DNA from: an uncultured Paracoccaceae bacterium
GTDB taxonomy: Bacteria > Pseudomonadota > Alphaproteobacteria > Rhodobacterales > Rhodobacteraceae
Reading direction: 5' to 3'
Length of the DNA stretch: 64,000 nucleotides
Assembly (NCBI GenBank): GCA_947503775.1
Contig: CANNFE010000007.1
Coordinates: forward strand, 1-64,000
This document shows, one piece after another, positions 34,541 through 42,369 of this stretch (positions within the stretch are counted from its first letter, which is position 1; every line of letters begins with the position of its first letter). The notes under the pieces were generated by a model that had not been told where the DNA came from, made no database searches, and saw only the letters and a list, made by a program, of their open reading frames with translations. The position numbers were made by a program, and so were the translations under genes.

Positions 34541-34557
34541 TTTAGAATCGTTCCAAA
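34541..34557. promoter_or_regulatory. Irr/ICE-like dyad before nfu
   Basis: TTTAGAATCGTTCCAAA is a 17-bp inverted repeat TTTAGAA-N3-TTCCAAA with one mismatch. The iron-control element bound by the haem-dependent regulator Irr in alphaproteobacteria has this GAA-N3-TTC form (recalled knowledge). It ends 3 bp before the -35 box. Confidence 0.5.
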
Positions 34558-34560
34558 CTC

Positions 34561-34589
34561 TTGACAGGGGGCGGCGGGAGGCGCATATT
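34561..34589 (+). promoter_or_regulatory. Sigma-70-type promoter of nfu
   Basis: TTGACA (34561-34566), 17-nt spacer, CATATT (34584-34589). A near-consensus promoter placed 28 bp before the nfu start codon. Confidence 0.75.
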
Positions 34590-34617
34590 TTGCGGACCCT
34601 TTTGAGAGGCTCTTCGC

Positions 34618-35175
34618 ATGTTCATCCAGACCGAATCCACGCCGAACCCCGCGACGTTGAAGTTCCTGCCCGGCCAGACCGTGCTTGAGACCGGAACGGC
34701 CGATTTTCCGGCGGCCGAGGCGGCGGGGCCGTCTCCTTTGGCGCAGCGGATCTTTGGGGTCGAGGGTGTGACGGGCGTCTTCTTTGGCACCGATTTCGTG
34801 ACCGTGACCAAGGCCGATGGGGTCGAGTGGGATCATATCAAGCCCGGCATCCTGGGCGCGATCATGGAGCATTATCAGTCCGGCAAGCCGGTGATGGAAG
34901 GCGAGCAGGCCTCGGGCCATGCGGAACATCACGGCGAGGACGGAGAGATCGTGGGCCAGATCAAGGAACTGCTGGACACCCGCGTGCGGCCCGCCGTGGC
35001 GCAGGATGGCGGGGATATCACGTTCCACGGGTTCGACCGGGGGATCGTCTATCTGCACATGCAGGGCGCTTGTGCCGGCTGCCCGTCTTCGACGCTCACG
35101 CTGAAGATGGGGATCGAGAACCTGCTGCGGCATTACATCCCCGAAGTGGTCGAGGTGAGGCCGGTTGCGGCCTAA
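34618..35175 (+). CDS. NifU family Fe-S scaffold protein (Nfu)
   Basis: A 185-aa protein with N-terminal Nfu domain (MFIQTESTPNPATLKFLPG) and C-terminal NifU domain with the CxxC Fe-S motif GACAGCPSSTLTL. It acts as a Fe-S cluster carrier for client proteins in the cytoplasm. The start is preceded by GAGAGG. The promoter bears an Irr/ICE-like dyad, so iron regulation is plausible. Confidence 0.93.
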   Translation: MFIQTESTPNPATLKFLPGQTVLETGTADFPAAEAAGPSPLAQRIFGVEGVTGVFFGTDFVTVTKADGVEWDHIKPGILGAIMEHYQSGKPVMEGEQASGHAEHHGEDGEIVGQIKELLDTRVRPAVAQDGGDITFHGFDRGIVYLHMQGACAGCPSSTLTLKMGIENLLRHYIPEVVEVRPVAA

Positions 35176-35178
35176 AGA

Positions 35179-35646
35179 GTGACCGAGGCTAGGGCCGGAA
35201 TCTCCGGGCAGTGCTATTGCGGCGCGGTGACGCTGCGCAGCAGGGCTGCGCCCATAGTGGTGTCCTATTGCCATTGCGCCGATTGTCGCCGCGTCACGGG
35301 CGCGCCGGTCGCAGCCTTCGCGGCGTTTGGTCGGGATGCCGTCGATTTTACGCCAGCTCTTGGGTCCGCCGTTTCGCATAATAGAGGCGTAGAGCGGTGG
35401 TTCTGCAAGAGCTGCGGCTCCCCGCTTGCGGCGCGGTTCGACTATCTTCCCGACCAGATTTACGTGCCTCTCGGCCTTATCGATCAAGCCGAGGATCTGC
35501 CGCCCCAGCTTCATAGCCATTGTCAGGCGCAACTCTCCTGGTTGTATATTTCGGATCATGCCGAGCGGATCGCGGGCAGCTCCAGACAGACGCTGAATGA
35601 TGTGACAAGCTTGCGCGCGCATGAAGCCTCTTGCGATGAAGGCTGA
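35179..35646 (+). CDS. GFA family protein (glutathione-dependent formaldehyde-activating-like)
   Basis: A 155-aa zinc-binding GFA/CENP-V fold protein. Visible zinc motifs are GQCYCGAVTL, CHCADCRRVTG and FCKSCGSPLAARF. The start is GTG, 3 bp after the nfu stop. Real enzyme activity of this wide family is mostly unknown; the name does not prove a formaldehyde role. It overlaps tsaB by 11 bp. Confidence 0.85.
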   Translation: MTEARAGISGQCYCGAVTLRSRAAPIVVSYCHCADCRRVTGAPVAAFAAFGRDAVDFTPALGSAVSHNRGVERWFCKSCGSPLAARFDYLPDQIYVPLGLIDQAEDLPPQLHSHCQAQLSWLYISDHAERIAGSSRQTLNDVTSLRAHEASCDEG

Positions 35647-36352
35647 TCGGTTGGATCCGACGATCCTCGCGTTCGACACGTCGGCGGCGCATTGCGCGGC
35701 TGCTCTGCTGTCTGGGGATCGCGTTCGGGCGGAGCGGTCCGAAGAGATGAAGCGCGGGCAGGCGGAGCGGTTGATGCCGCTGCTCGAAGAGGTTCTGGCG
35801 GAGGCGGGCTGCGGCTGGGACGAGCTCGACGCGGTTGGAGTCGGGGTCGGGCCGGGGAATTTCACGGGGATCCGGATTTCCGTCTCGGCGGCGCGGGGGC
35901 TGGCCTTGGGGCTGGGGGTGCCTGCGGTGGGGGTCTCGATGTTCGAGCTATATGGCGGCGGAGATCCCACGGATGGTCCTTTTGCGGGCGACGATATCAA
36001 GACAGTGATCTGCCTGTCCGCCCCTCGGGGCTGCGCCTATGTGCAAGCGCTGGGGACCGGCGGATGGCGCAGCGGCTATCGCCTGGTCGACCCTGAGGCG
36101 GAGCGGCTCGCCCCGCAAGAGCAGAAGGCGTGGGGGGAAGGCCCGGCGGCGGGGCTTTTCGATGGGCAGCTTTTGTTCAGACGGTCTCGCAAGGCCTTTC
36201 CTCCGGTGCCCCTCGCGGTCCGGATCGGGCGAGGCGCGGCGGCGAAGCTGGCCAAGGGGGCGGAGGGGATCCCCCGCCCTGCACCGCTTTATGTGCGGGC
36301 AGCGGATGCGGCGCCGCCGCGGGAGGCGGCTCCGGTCATTCTGGATGGATGA
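35636..36352 (+). CDS. tsaB: tRNA threonylcarbamoyladenosine biosynthesis protein TsaB
   Basis: A 238-aa ASKHA-fold protein that assembles with TsaD and TsaE for t6A synthesis on tRNA. Motifs: ILAFDTSAAHCAAAL at the N-terminus and VGVGPGNFTGIRISVSAARGLALGL. The start is uncertain: ATG 35621, ATG 35636 (chosen) and TTG 35651 (with AAGG upstream) are all possible. It is coupled to rimI by an 8-bp overlap, a common pairing. Confidence 0.9.
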   Translation: MKADRLDPTILAFDTSAAHCAAALLSGDRVRAERSEEMKRGQAERLMPLLEEVLAEAGCGWDELDAVGVGVGPGNFTGIRISVSAARGLALGLGVPAVGVSMFELYGGGDPTDGPFAGDDIKTVICLSAPRGCAYVQALGTGGWRSGYRLVDPEAERLAPQEQKAWGEGPAAGLFDGQLLFRRSRKAFPPVPLAVRIGRGAAAKLAKGAEGIPRPAPLYVRAADAAPPREAAPVILDG

Positions 36353-36755
36353 GCGCGCGGCGCGGCTGGCCGGCTTGCATGGGGCTGCGTTTCCAGAGGG
36401 GCAGAGGTGGACAGCCGAGGCGATCGCGGGGCTCCTTGGGCAGGCGGGCGTATTTATCGTCGAGCGGCCCGGCGGGTTCGCGATGGGCCGGGTCGCGGCG
36501 GATGAGGTGGAGCTTCTGACGCTTGCGGTGGACCCTGAGCGGCAACGCGCAGGGATCGGGCGGAGCTGTCTGGCGGGCTTTGAAGCGGAAGCGATCGCGC
36601 GCGGGGCGATCCAGGCATTTCTGGACGTGTCGGAGGGAAATGAGGCGGCGCGGGCGCTGTATCTCGGGGCGGGCTATGCGGAGGTCGGGCGGCGGCGGGG
36701 CTATTACGCTGGCGGGGTGGATGCGATGTTGATGCGGAAAGGATTGGTGGCGTGA
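36345..36755 (+). CDS. rimI: RimI-like GNAT N-acetyltransferase
   Basis: A 136-aa GNAT. The acetyl-CoA site is seen in LAVDPERQRAGIGRSCL (Q/R-x-x-G-x-G), followed by FLDVSEGNEAARALYLGAGYAEVGRRRGYY. RimI acetylates the N-terminus of ribosomal protein S18. Start ATG overlaps tsaB. The stop lies inside a duplicated sequence that follows. Confidence 0.88.
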   Translation: MDERAARLAGLHGAAFPEGQRWTAEAIAGLLGQAGVFIVERPGGFAMGRVAADEVELLTLAVDPERQRAGIGRSCLAGFEAEAIARGAIQAFLDVSEGNEAARALYLGAGYAEVGRRRGYYAGGVDAMLMRKGLVA

Positions 36756-36869
36756 AGCTCGGTTCGCCGTCCAGTGGACGTGCTGAGAGCTGAACGTGCG
36801 GAGGTGAAGCTTGGTCCGCTGCAAGCGGCGATCCGTCCAGTGGACGGATCGAGAGCTGAACGGGCGGAG
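36752..36869. repeat. Imperfect tandem duplication after rimI
   Basis: Unit 1 (36752-36803) and unit 2 (36804-36869) both run from GTGAAGCT to GCGGAG and share the palindromic CGTCCAGTGGACG and GAGAGCTGAACG. Unit 2 carries an extra small hairpin CCGCTGCAAGCGG. The rimI stop codon is in unit 1. Confidence 0.7.
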
Positions 36870-36908
36870 CCCAGAGGGTCAGGCGGTTGCTCTCAGGTTG
36901 AAAGAGAG

Positions 36909-36929
36909 GTCCCGGGTCAAGCCCGGGAC
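36909..36929. repeat. Palindromic REP-like element A
   Basis: GTCCCGGG (36909-36916) and CCCGGGAC (36922-36929) around TCAAG. The same element with one change recurs in inverted orientation at 37048-37068. Similar CCCGGGTCAAGCCCGGG elements are widespread in alphaproteobacterial genomes. Confidence 0.65.
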
Positions 36930-37047
36930 GTCGGGTGAGGGGAGATTGGCGACGCGCACAGGATTGTGACTGTGTACTGCCGCAGTTTCTTCGAAACCGC
37001 CTTCCAAGACGCATCATATGCGAGGCAGGTGACGTGCGAGACCCGGC

Positions 37048-37068
37048 GCCCCGGGCTTGACCCGGGGC
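37048..37068. repeat. Palindromic REP-like element B
   Basis: GCCCCGGG-CTTGA-CCCGGGGC, the reverse-complement version of the element at 36909. The two are 119 bp apart and could form a longer stem together. Confidence 0.65.
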
Positions 37069-37307
37069 CTCTCGTCCCCTCCCCTTGCCCGATAAGATGA
37101 TGAAGGGCGCGGACCTTACCCTGCGGTATCCGCCTAATCGGCGGGCATTTGCAGTCTGAGCCAGCATTTGAGGGCCAAAAAGCTATTGATCTTCCTGCAT
37201 CGGGCGGGCCTTATCCGGTGGTGATCAAGCGGATCCGTCCTTGCCGGGCGGCCTCGCGCAAGAGGCGCATCAAGAGCCTCGGGTTAACGATAAACAGGGA
37301 GATCTCA

Positions 37308-38303
37308 ATGACCCTCAAGCATACTTTCATGGGCGCGGCTGCGGCGCTGGCGCTGACGGCGACCGGCGTTCTGGCCGATCCGGCCGTGGTGTTCGATCTG
37401 GGCGGCAAATTCGACAAGTCCTTCAACGAAGCGGCCTTTAACGGCGCGGAGCGCTGGAAGGAGGAGACCGGCGGCAGCTACCGCGAGGTCGAGATGCAGT
37501 CCGAAGCCCAGCGCGAACAGGCGCTGCGCCGTCTGGCCGAAAGCGGCTCGAACCCGATCGTGATGACCGGTTTTGCCTTCGGCAACGTTCTGAGCGAGGT
37601 GGCGCCCGATTATCCCGAGACGACCTTTGCGATCATCGATGCGGTCGTCGAGGAACCCAACGTGCGCTCGGTCGTCTTCAAGGAGCATGAAGGCTCGTTC
37701 CTCGTCGGCATGATGGCGGCGATGGCCTCGGAATCGGGCACGGTCGGCTTTATCGGCGGCATGGATATCCCGCTCATTCGCAAATTCGCCTGCGGCTATG
37801 CGCAAGGCGTGCTGGCGGTGAACCCCGATGCGACCGTGATCGCCAACATGGCCGGCACCACGCCCGCTGCCTGGGCCGATCCGGTCAAGGGATCGGAGCT
37901 GACGCAGGCGCAGATCAGCCAGGGCGCCGATGTGGTCTATGCCGCTGCCGGTGCGACGGGCGTGGGCGTTCTGCAGACGGCGGCCGATCAGGACATCCTG
38001 TCGATCGGCGTCGATAGCAACCAGAACTACCTGCATCCGGGCGAGGTTCTGACTTCGATGCTCAAGCGGGTGGACAATGCCGTCTACGACGTTTTCGCGG
38101 CGGGCGATGCCGTCGAGACTGGCGTCAACGTCATGGGCCTCGAGAACGAGGGCGTGGGGTATGCGCTCGACGAGTTCAACGCCGATCTCGTCACCGCGGA
38201 AATGCAGGCAGCCGTCGATGCGGCCTCTGCCGCGATCATCGCGGGCGAGACCGAAGTGCACGACTACATGAGCGACGAAAGCTGCCCGGCGCTGAGCTTC
38301 TGA
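37308..38303 (+). CDS. BMP family ABC transporter substrate-binding protein
   Basis: A 331-aa periplasmic protein (PnrA/Med family). Signal peptide MTLKHTFMGAAAALALTATGVLA; no lipobox, so it is free in the periplasm. Family motifs are VVFDLGGKFDKSFNEAAFNG, FLVGMMAAMASESGTVGFIGGMDIPLIRKFACGY (spread over 120-155) and IGVDSNQNYL. BMP proteins of this kind bind purine or other nucleosides. GGGAGA 7 nt upstream fixes the start. It opens an operon with ATPase and two permeases. Confidence 0.9.
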   Translation: MTLKHTFMGAAAALALTATGVLADPAVVFDLGGKFDKSFNEAAFNGAERWKEETGGSYREVEMQSEAQREQALRRLAESGSNPIVMTGFAFGNVLSEVAPDYPETTFAIIDAVVEEPNVRSVVFKEHEGSFLVGMMAAMASESGTVGFIGGMDIPLIRKFACGYAQGVLAVNPDATVIANMAGTTPAAWADPVKGSELTQAQISQGADVVYAAAGATGVGVLQTAADQDILSIGVDSNQNYLHPGEVLTSMLKRVDNAVYDVFAAGDAVETGVNVMGLENEGVGYALDEFNADLVTAEMQAAVDAASAAIIAGETEVHDYMSDESCPALSF

Positions 38304-38323
38304 GGCGATTGCGGATCTGACGG

Positions 38324-38353
38324 AAGGCCGCGCTGGGACCAGTGCGGCCTTTT
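38324..38353 (+). terminator. Hairpin terminator/attenuator after the binding protein
   Basis: AAGGCCGCGCTGG / CCAGTGCGGCCTT with a GA loop and following TTTT. It lies between the binding-protein gene and the rest of the operon, so it may reduce read-through and keep the binding protein in excess. Confidence 0.75.
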
Positions 38354-38378
38354 CAGCATAGAAAAGAAGGGGGCTGCC

Positions 38379-38732
38379 ATGTCCGAGGCCGTGACAGAGT
38401 TCTTCACCGCTTGGGCGATGGAGGACGACAAGGCCCGGGAGGCGCAACTTGAGCGTATCCTCGGAGAGACGATGTTTTATGCCGATCCTCGCACAGAGGC
38501 GCCGCTGACGACGCGCGAAGCGGTGATCGCCTATGTCGGCCAGTTCTCCAAGATGGCGCCTGGCATGCCCGTTGGCGTGATCGAGCAGACCCGGACGCTG
38601 GATTTCGTGCGGGCGACCGTCGCCTTCGGTGCGGGGGATCAGGCGCAGATGGGACAGTATTGCGTCGATCTGGACGGCGCGGGCCGGATCACCCGGATGA
38701 TCGGGTTCAAGGGGCGCGGAGAGACGACATGA
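38379..38732 (+). CDS. NTF2/SnoaL-like small protein
   Basis: A 117-aa protein resembling the SnoaL/NTF2-like fold (FTAWAMEDDKAREAQLERILGETMFYADPR at 9-38, then strands ending DGAGRITRMIGFKG). Soluble, no signal peptide. Its stop overlaps the ATPase start by 4 bp (ATGA), so it belongs to the importer operon. Function unknown. Confidence 0.75.
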   Translation: MSEAVTEFFTAWAMEDDKAREAQLERILGETMFYADPRTEAPLTTREAVIAYVGQFSKMAPGMPVGVIEQTRTLDFVRATVAFGAGDQAQMGQYCVDLDGAGRITRMIGFKGRGETT

Positions 38733-40309
38733 CGGAACCCGCGATCGAGCTGAAGGGGATCTCGAAATCCTTCGGGCCGGTTCAGGCCAATAAGGATATC
38801 GCGATCCGGGTGATGCCCGGCACGATCCACGGGATTATCGGCGAGAACGGTGCGGGCAAGTCGACGCTGATGTCGATCCTTTACGGGTTCTACAAAGCCG
38901 ATGCGGGCGAGATTTTCATTCGCGGGCAAAGGACCGAGATCCCGGACAGTCAGGCGGCCATCGCCGCGGGCATCGGGATGGTGTTCCAGCATTTCAAACT
39001 GGTGGAGAATTTCACGGTTCTGGAAAACATCGTTCTGGGCGCGGAGGATAGCGGGCTTTTGAAGCCGTCGCTGGGACGGGCGCGGCGCGAGCTGGCGGAG
39101 CTGTCGAAGGAATACGAGCTGAATGTGGAGCCGGACGCCCTGATCGAGGAGATCGGCGTCGGCATGCAGCAGCGGGTCGAGATCCTGAAAGCACTCTATC
39201 GCCGAGCCGAGATCCTCATCCTCGACGAGCCCACCGGGGTGCTGACGCCGTCTGAGGCCGATCACCTCTTCCGGATCCTCGAGAACCTGCGCGCCGAGGG
39301 CAAGACGATTATCCTCATCACCCACAAGCTGCGCGAGATCATGGATATCACCGACACGGTCAGCGTGATGCGGCGCGGCGAGATGACGGCGACGGTCAAG
39401 ACCTCCGAGACTTCTCCTCCCGAGCTGGCCGAGCTGATGGTGGGCCGCAAAGTGCTGCTGCGGGTCGAGAAGGCGCCCCCGACGGTCGGCGACGTTGTCC
39501 TGGAGGTGCGCGATCTGAGCGTGACCGACGATAAGGGCGTTGAGCGGCTGAAGGGGATCGATTTTGACATTCGGGGCGGCGAGATCCTGGGCATCGCGGG
39601 CGTCGCCGGCAACGGTCAGTCCGAGCTGCTGGAGGTGCTGGGCGGGATATGCAGCGCGACGGGGACGGTGCGCCTGAAGGGGCAGGAGATCGACCTGACG
39701 GGGACCAAATCGGACGGCCGCTCGCGCCGGGCGCGTGGGATCGCCCATGTACCCGAGGATCGCCAGCGCGAAGGCCTGATCATGGACTATCACGCCTGGG
39801 AAAACGTCGCCTTCGGCTATCATCACGACGCCCGCTACGGCAGCGGGATCTTCATGAAGAACGCCGCCATGAAAGAGGATACGGCCGGCAAGATGGAGCG
39901 GTTCGATGTGCGCCCGCCCGATCCCAAGCTGGCGGCCAAGAACTTTTCCGGCGGGAACCAGCAGAAGATCGTACTCGCCCGCGAGATCGAGCGCTCGCCC
40001 GAGCTGCTGCTCGTCGGACAGCCGACGCGCGGTGTGGATATCGGTGCGATCGAGTTCATCCACGAGCAGATCGTGGCGCTTCGCGATCAGGGCAAGGCGA
40101 TCCTGCTCGTGTCGGTCGAGCTCGAGGAGATCCTCGCGCTGAGCGACCGGATCGCCGTCATGTTCGACGGGCAGATCATGGGCGAGCGCCTGCCGGACGA
40201 GACCAACGAGACCGAGCTGGGCCTGCTGATGGCCGGCGTGACCGATACCGACGGGCCGCATGACGTCTCCGAGATCGAGGCAAACCTCGCCCATGCGGGC
40301 CATCGGTGA
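38729..40309 (+). CDS. BMP-type ABC transporter ATP-binding protein (two ABC domains)
   Basis: A 526-aa protein with two nucleotide-binding halves, as in NupA/YufO and sugar ATPases. First half: Walker A GENGAGKSTLMSILYG, signature region GVGMQQRVEILKALY, Walker B ILILDEPTGVLTP. Second half: GVAGNGQSELLEVLGG, signature FSGGNQQKIVLARE, degenerate Walker B LLLVGQPTRGVD. It powers uptake by the two permeases encoded downstream. Confidence 0.92.
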   Translation: MTEPAIELKGISKSFGPVQANKDIAIRVMPGTIHGIIGENGAGKSTLMSILYGFYKADAGEIFIRGQRTEIPDSQAAIAAGIGMVFQHFKLVENFTVLENIVLGAEDSGLLKPSLGRARRELAELSKEYELNVEPDALIEEIGVGMQQRVEILKALYRRAEILILDEPTGVLTPSEADHLFRILENLRAEGKTIILITHKLREIMDITDTVSVMRRGEMTATVKTSETSPPELAELMVGRKVLLRVEKAPPTVGDVVLEVRDLSVTDDKGVERLKGIDFDIRGGEILGIAGVAGNGQSELLEVLGGICSATGTVRLKGQEIDLTGTKSDGRSRRARGIAHVPEDRQREGLIMDYHAWENVAFGYHHDARYGSGIFMKNAAMKEDTAGKMERFDVRPPDPKLAAKNFSGGNQQKIVLAREIERSPELLLVGQPTRGVDIGAIEFIHEQIVALRDQGKAILLVSVELEEILALSDRIAVMFDGQIMGERLPDETNETELGLLMAGVTDTDGPHDVSEIEANLAHAGHR

Positions 40310-40372
40310 TGATTGAACATGGCGTGGAATTCGCGGAGACTGCCCGCAACGGGACGGATCGGGGAGCCACGA

Positions 40373-40597
40373 ATGCCGAGCGACAACGGGATCGACGACG
40401 CCATCGCCAAGCTGATGGAGCAGGACAGCACGCCCAAGGCCAAGCGCGAGCGCAGGAAGGCCGAGGCGGCGCGCAAGCGAGCGGGCTCGCCCGGCGGCTC
40501 GAGCGCTTCGATGCTGGAGGGCAACCGCAAATACGTGACGATCGGCGCCGCGGTGCTTGTGGCGGCCTTCATCTTCGGCGCCATCGTCGGGCCGTGA
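40373..40597 (+). CDS. Small basic single-helix membrane protein
   Basis: A 74-aa protein: an acidic N-terminus (MPSDNGIDDAIAKLMEQD), a strongly basic stretch (KAKRERRKAEAARKRAG) and a C-terminal transmembrane helix (YVTIGAAVLVAAFIFGAIVG). GGGGAG lies upstream of the ATG. It sits between the ATPase and the first permease, suggesting an accessory of the importer. Not recognised as a named family. Confidence 0.7.
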   Translation: MPSDNGIDDAIAKLMEQDSTPKAKRERRKAEAARKRAGSPGGSSASMLEGNRKYVTIGAAVLVAAFIFGAIVGP

Positions 40598-40619
40598 CCG
40601 CCGGACGCGGGAGACCGCA

Positions 40620-41738
40620 ATGGACGTGATGCCCAAATGGGCCGAGGTCCTGCTCGTGCCGCTGATCTCGCTTGTGCTGGCCTTTCTGATCTCGGCGCTG
40701 GTGATCCTCGGCATCGGGGAGAACCCGTTGAATGCGCTGCGCCTGATGATCAACGGCGCGCTCGGATCGGCCTATGGCTGGGGTTATACGCTCTATTATG
40801 CAACCAACTTCATGTTCACCGGGCTGGCCGTCGCGGTGGCGTTTCATGCGCGGCTTTTCAATATCGGCGGCGAGGGGCAGGCGCTTCTTGGCGGCCTCGG
40901 AGTAGCGCTGGTCTGTCTTTACATCCCGTGGCCGCATTGGACGATCGCGCTTCTGGGCGCGATGGGGGCGGCGGCCATGTTCGGCGCCATCTGGGCCGCG
41001 ATCCCGGCCTGGCTGCAGGCCAAGCGGGGCAGTCATATCGTCATCACGACAATCATGTTCAACTTCATCGCCGCCGCCCTGCTGAACTATTTCCTCGTCG
41101 AGCTGATCAAGGCCCCGGGCGGCGATCCCGCAACGGCCCGCTTTCCCGAGGCCACGAACCTGCCGACCTTCTATGATATGTTCACGCCGCTGGGCCTCAG
41201 CTTTTCCCGCTCGACGCCAGCGAATGTGACCTTCTTCATCGCGATCCTGGCCTGTATCGCCGTCTGGGCGCTGATCTGGCGCACCAAGCTGGGCTACGAG
41301 ATCCGCGCCTTCGGCCATTCCGAACCGGCCGCGAAATATGCCGGGATCTCGCCCACCAAGATCATCATGGTCACGATGATTATCTCGGGCGCGCTGGCTG
41401 GGATGATGGCGATCAACAACGTCATGGGAGAGGCCGAGCGGCTGAACCTCAATGCCGCCGAAGGGGCGGGCTTCATCGGGATCGCGGTCGCTTTGATGGG
41501 CCGGTCGCATCCGATCGGCGTCTTCATGGCGGCGCTGCTTTTCGGGTTCCTCTATCAGGGCGGAGCCGAACTGGCCTTTTCCACCTCGATCCCCTCCCAG
41601 CTCATCATCGTGATCCAGGCGCTGGTGATCCTCTTTACCGGAGCGCTCGATAACATGGTGCGGATGCCGTTGGAGCGGATCTTCCTGACGCTGCGCCGTC
41701 CGCCAAAGCCCAAGACCAAGCTGGAGGCGGCGGAGTAG
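40620..41738 (+). CDS. BMP-type ABC transporter permease 1
   Basis: A 372-aa permease of the BPD_transp_2 family with about 8-10 helices. NIGGEGQALLGGLGVAL and GFIGIAVALMGRSHPIGVFMAALLFG are typical of NupB/YufP-like permeases. The conserved cytoplasmic loop is RAFGHSEPAAKYAGIS. Start ATG at 40620 follows GGGAGA. Confidence 0.92.
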   Translation: MDVMPKWAEVLLVPLISLVLAFLISALVILGIGENPLNALRLMINGALGSAYGWGYTLYYATNFMFTGLAVAVAFHARLFNIGGEGQALLGGLGVALVCLYIPWPHWTIALLGAMGAAAMFGAIWAAIPAWLQAKRGSHIVITTIMFNFIAAALLNYFLVELIKAPGGDPATARFPEATNLPTFYDMFTPLGLSFSRSTPANVTFFIAILACIAVWALIWRTKLGYEIRAFGHSEPAAKYAGISPTKIIMVTMIISGALAGMMAINNVMGEAERLNLNAAEGAGFIGIAVALMGRSHPIGVFMAALLFGFLYQGGAELAFSTSIPSQLIIVIQALVILFTGALDNMVRMPLERIFLTLRRPPKPKTKLEAAE

Positions 41739-41742
41739 AGAC

Positions 41743-42369
41743 ATGATGGACTATCTGCCCGGCTTTATCGCCGCCTATTCGATCCTGATCGTCGCAGCCC
41801 TCTCGCCGGGGCCGTCTGTCGCCATGTTGCTCGGCGTTGGAACCGCCCAGGGGCGCGGAGCCGCCCTGATCGCAACGGCCGGGATCGCAACGGGGAGCAT
41901 CCTTCTCAACCTGGCGACGCTGCTGGGGGTCGGTCTGCTTCTGGAACAGGCGGCCTGGGCAATGTCCGCCCTGCGGATCGTCGGCGCGGCCTATCTCGCC
42001 TGGTTGGCCTACGGAGCCTTGCGCAAAGCCGCCAAGGCAGGCGCGGTAGTGCCCATCGCGATGCCGGTCGCGCCGGCCTCGCGCACCTTTGTCGCCGGTT
42101 TTCTACTTCAGGTGACAAACCCCAAGGCAATCGTCTTCTGGATCGTCATCCAGGCGATCGGAGCGACCCAGGGCGGGGGAGCGGGCATCGTGGTCGCGTT
42201 CGTGGCAGGGGCCTTCGTGATCTCCTTCACCTGCCACGGGGCATGGGCGCTTCTTCTGTCCTCGATGCCGTTCCGCGCCGCCTATGCAAGGGCGCGCCGC
42301 TGGGTCGAGGCGACGCTCGGGGTCTTCTTTGCCGTCATGGCCTACCGCATGGCAGCGGAGCGCGGCTGA
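41743..42369 (+). CDS. LysE family translocator
   Basis: A 208-aa exporter with about six transmembrane helices. The LysE signature is seen in LSPGPSVAMLLGVGTAQGRGAA and the FLLQVTNPKAIVFW motif. Such proteins export amino acids or related solutes. It is unusual inside an importer operon: 4 bp after permease 1 and 1 bp overlap (TGATG) with permease 2. Confidence 0.9.
   Translation: MMDYLPGFIAAYSILIVAALSPGPSVAMLLGVGTAQGRGAALIATAGIATGSILLNLATLLGVGLLLEQAAWAMSALRIVGAAYLAWLAYGALRKAAKAGAVVPIAMPVAPASRTFVAGFLLQVTNPKAIVFWIVIQAIGATQGGGAGIVVAFVAGAFVISFTCHGAWALLLSSMPFRAAYARARRWVEATLGVFFAVMAYRMAAERG

Larger units (their letters stand above)
36756..37307. other. Intergenic region with repeats, no gene
   Basis: This 552-bp gap before the BMP importer operon holds the tandem duplication (36752-36869) and two palindromic repeats, GTCCCGGG-N5-CCCGGGAC (36909-36929) and GCCCCGGG-N5-CCCGGGGC (37048-37068). 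Its last part must contain the importer promoter. Open frames here are products of the repeats. Confidence 0.6.

Noticed and set aside
32800-36000. Long antisense open frame over SulP, nfu and tsaB
   Set aside because: Shadow of several convincing genes, with low-complexity Arg/Ala/Pro content.
36454-37167. Antisense frame over rimI and the repeat region
   Set aside because: Its peptide is made of repeated Pro-Leu-Asp-Gly type runs from the repeat elements, and it crosses rimI.
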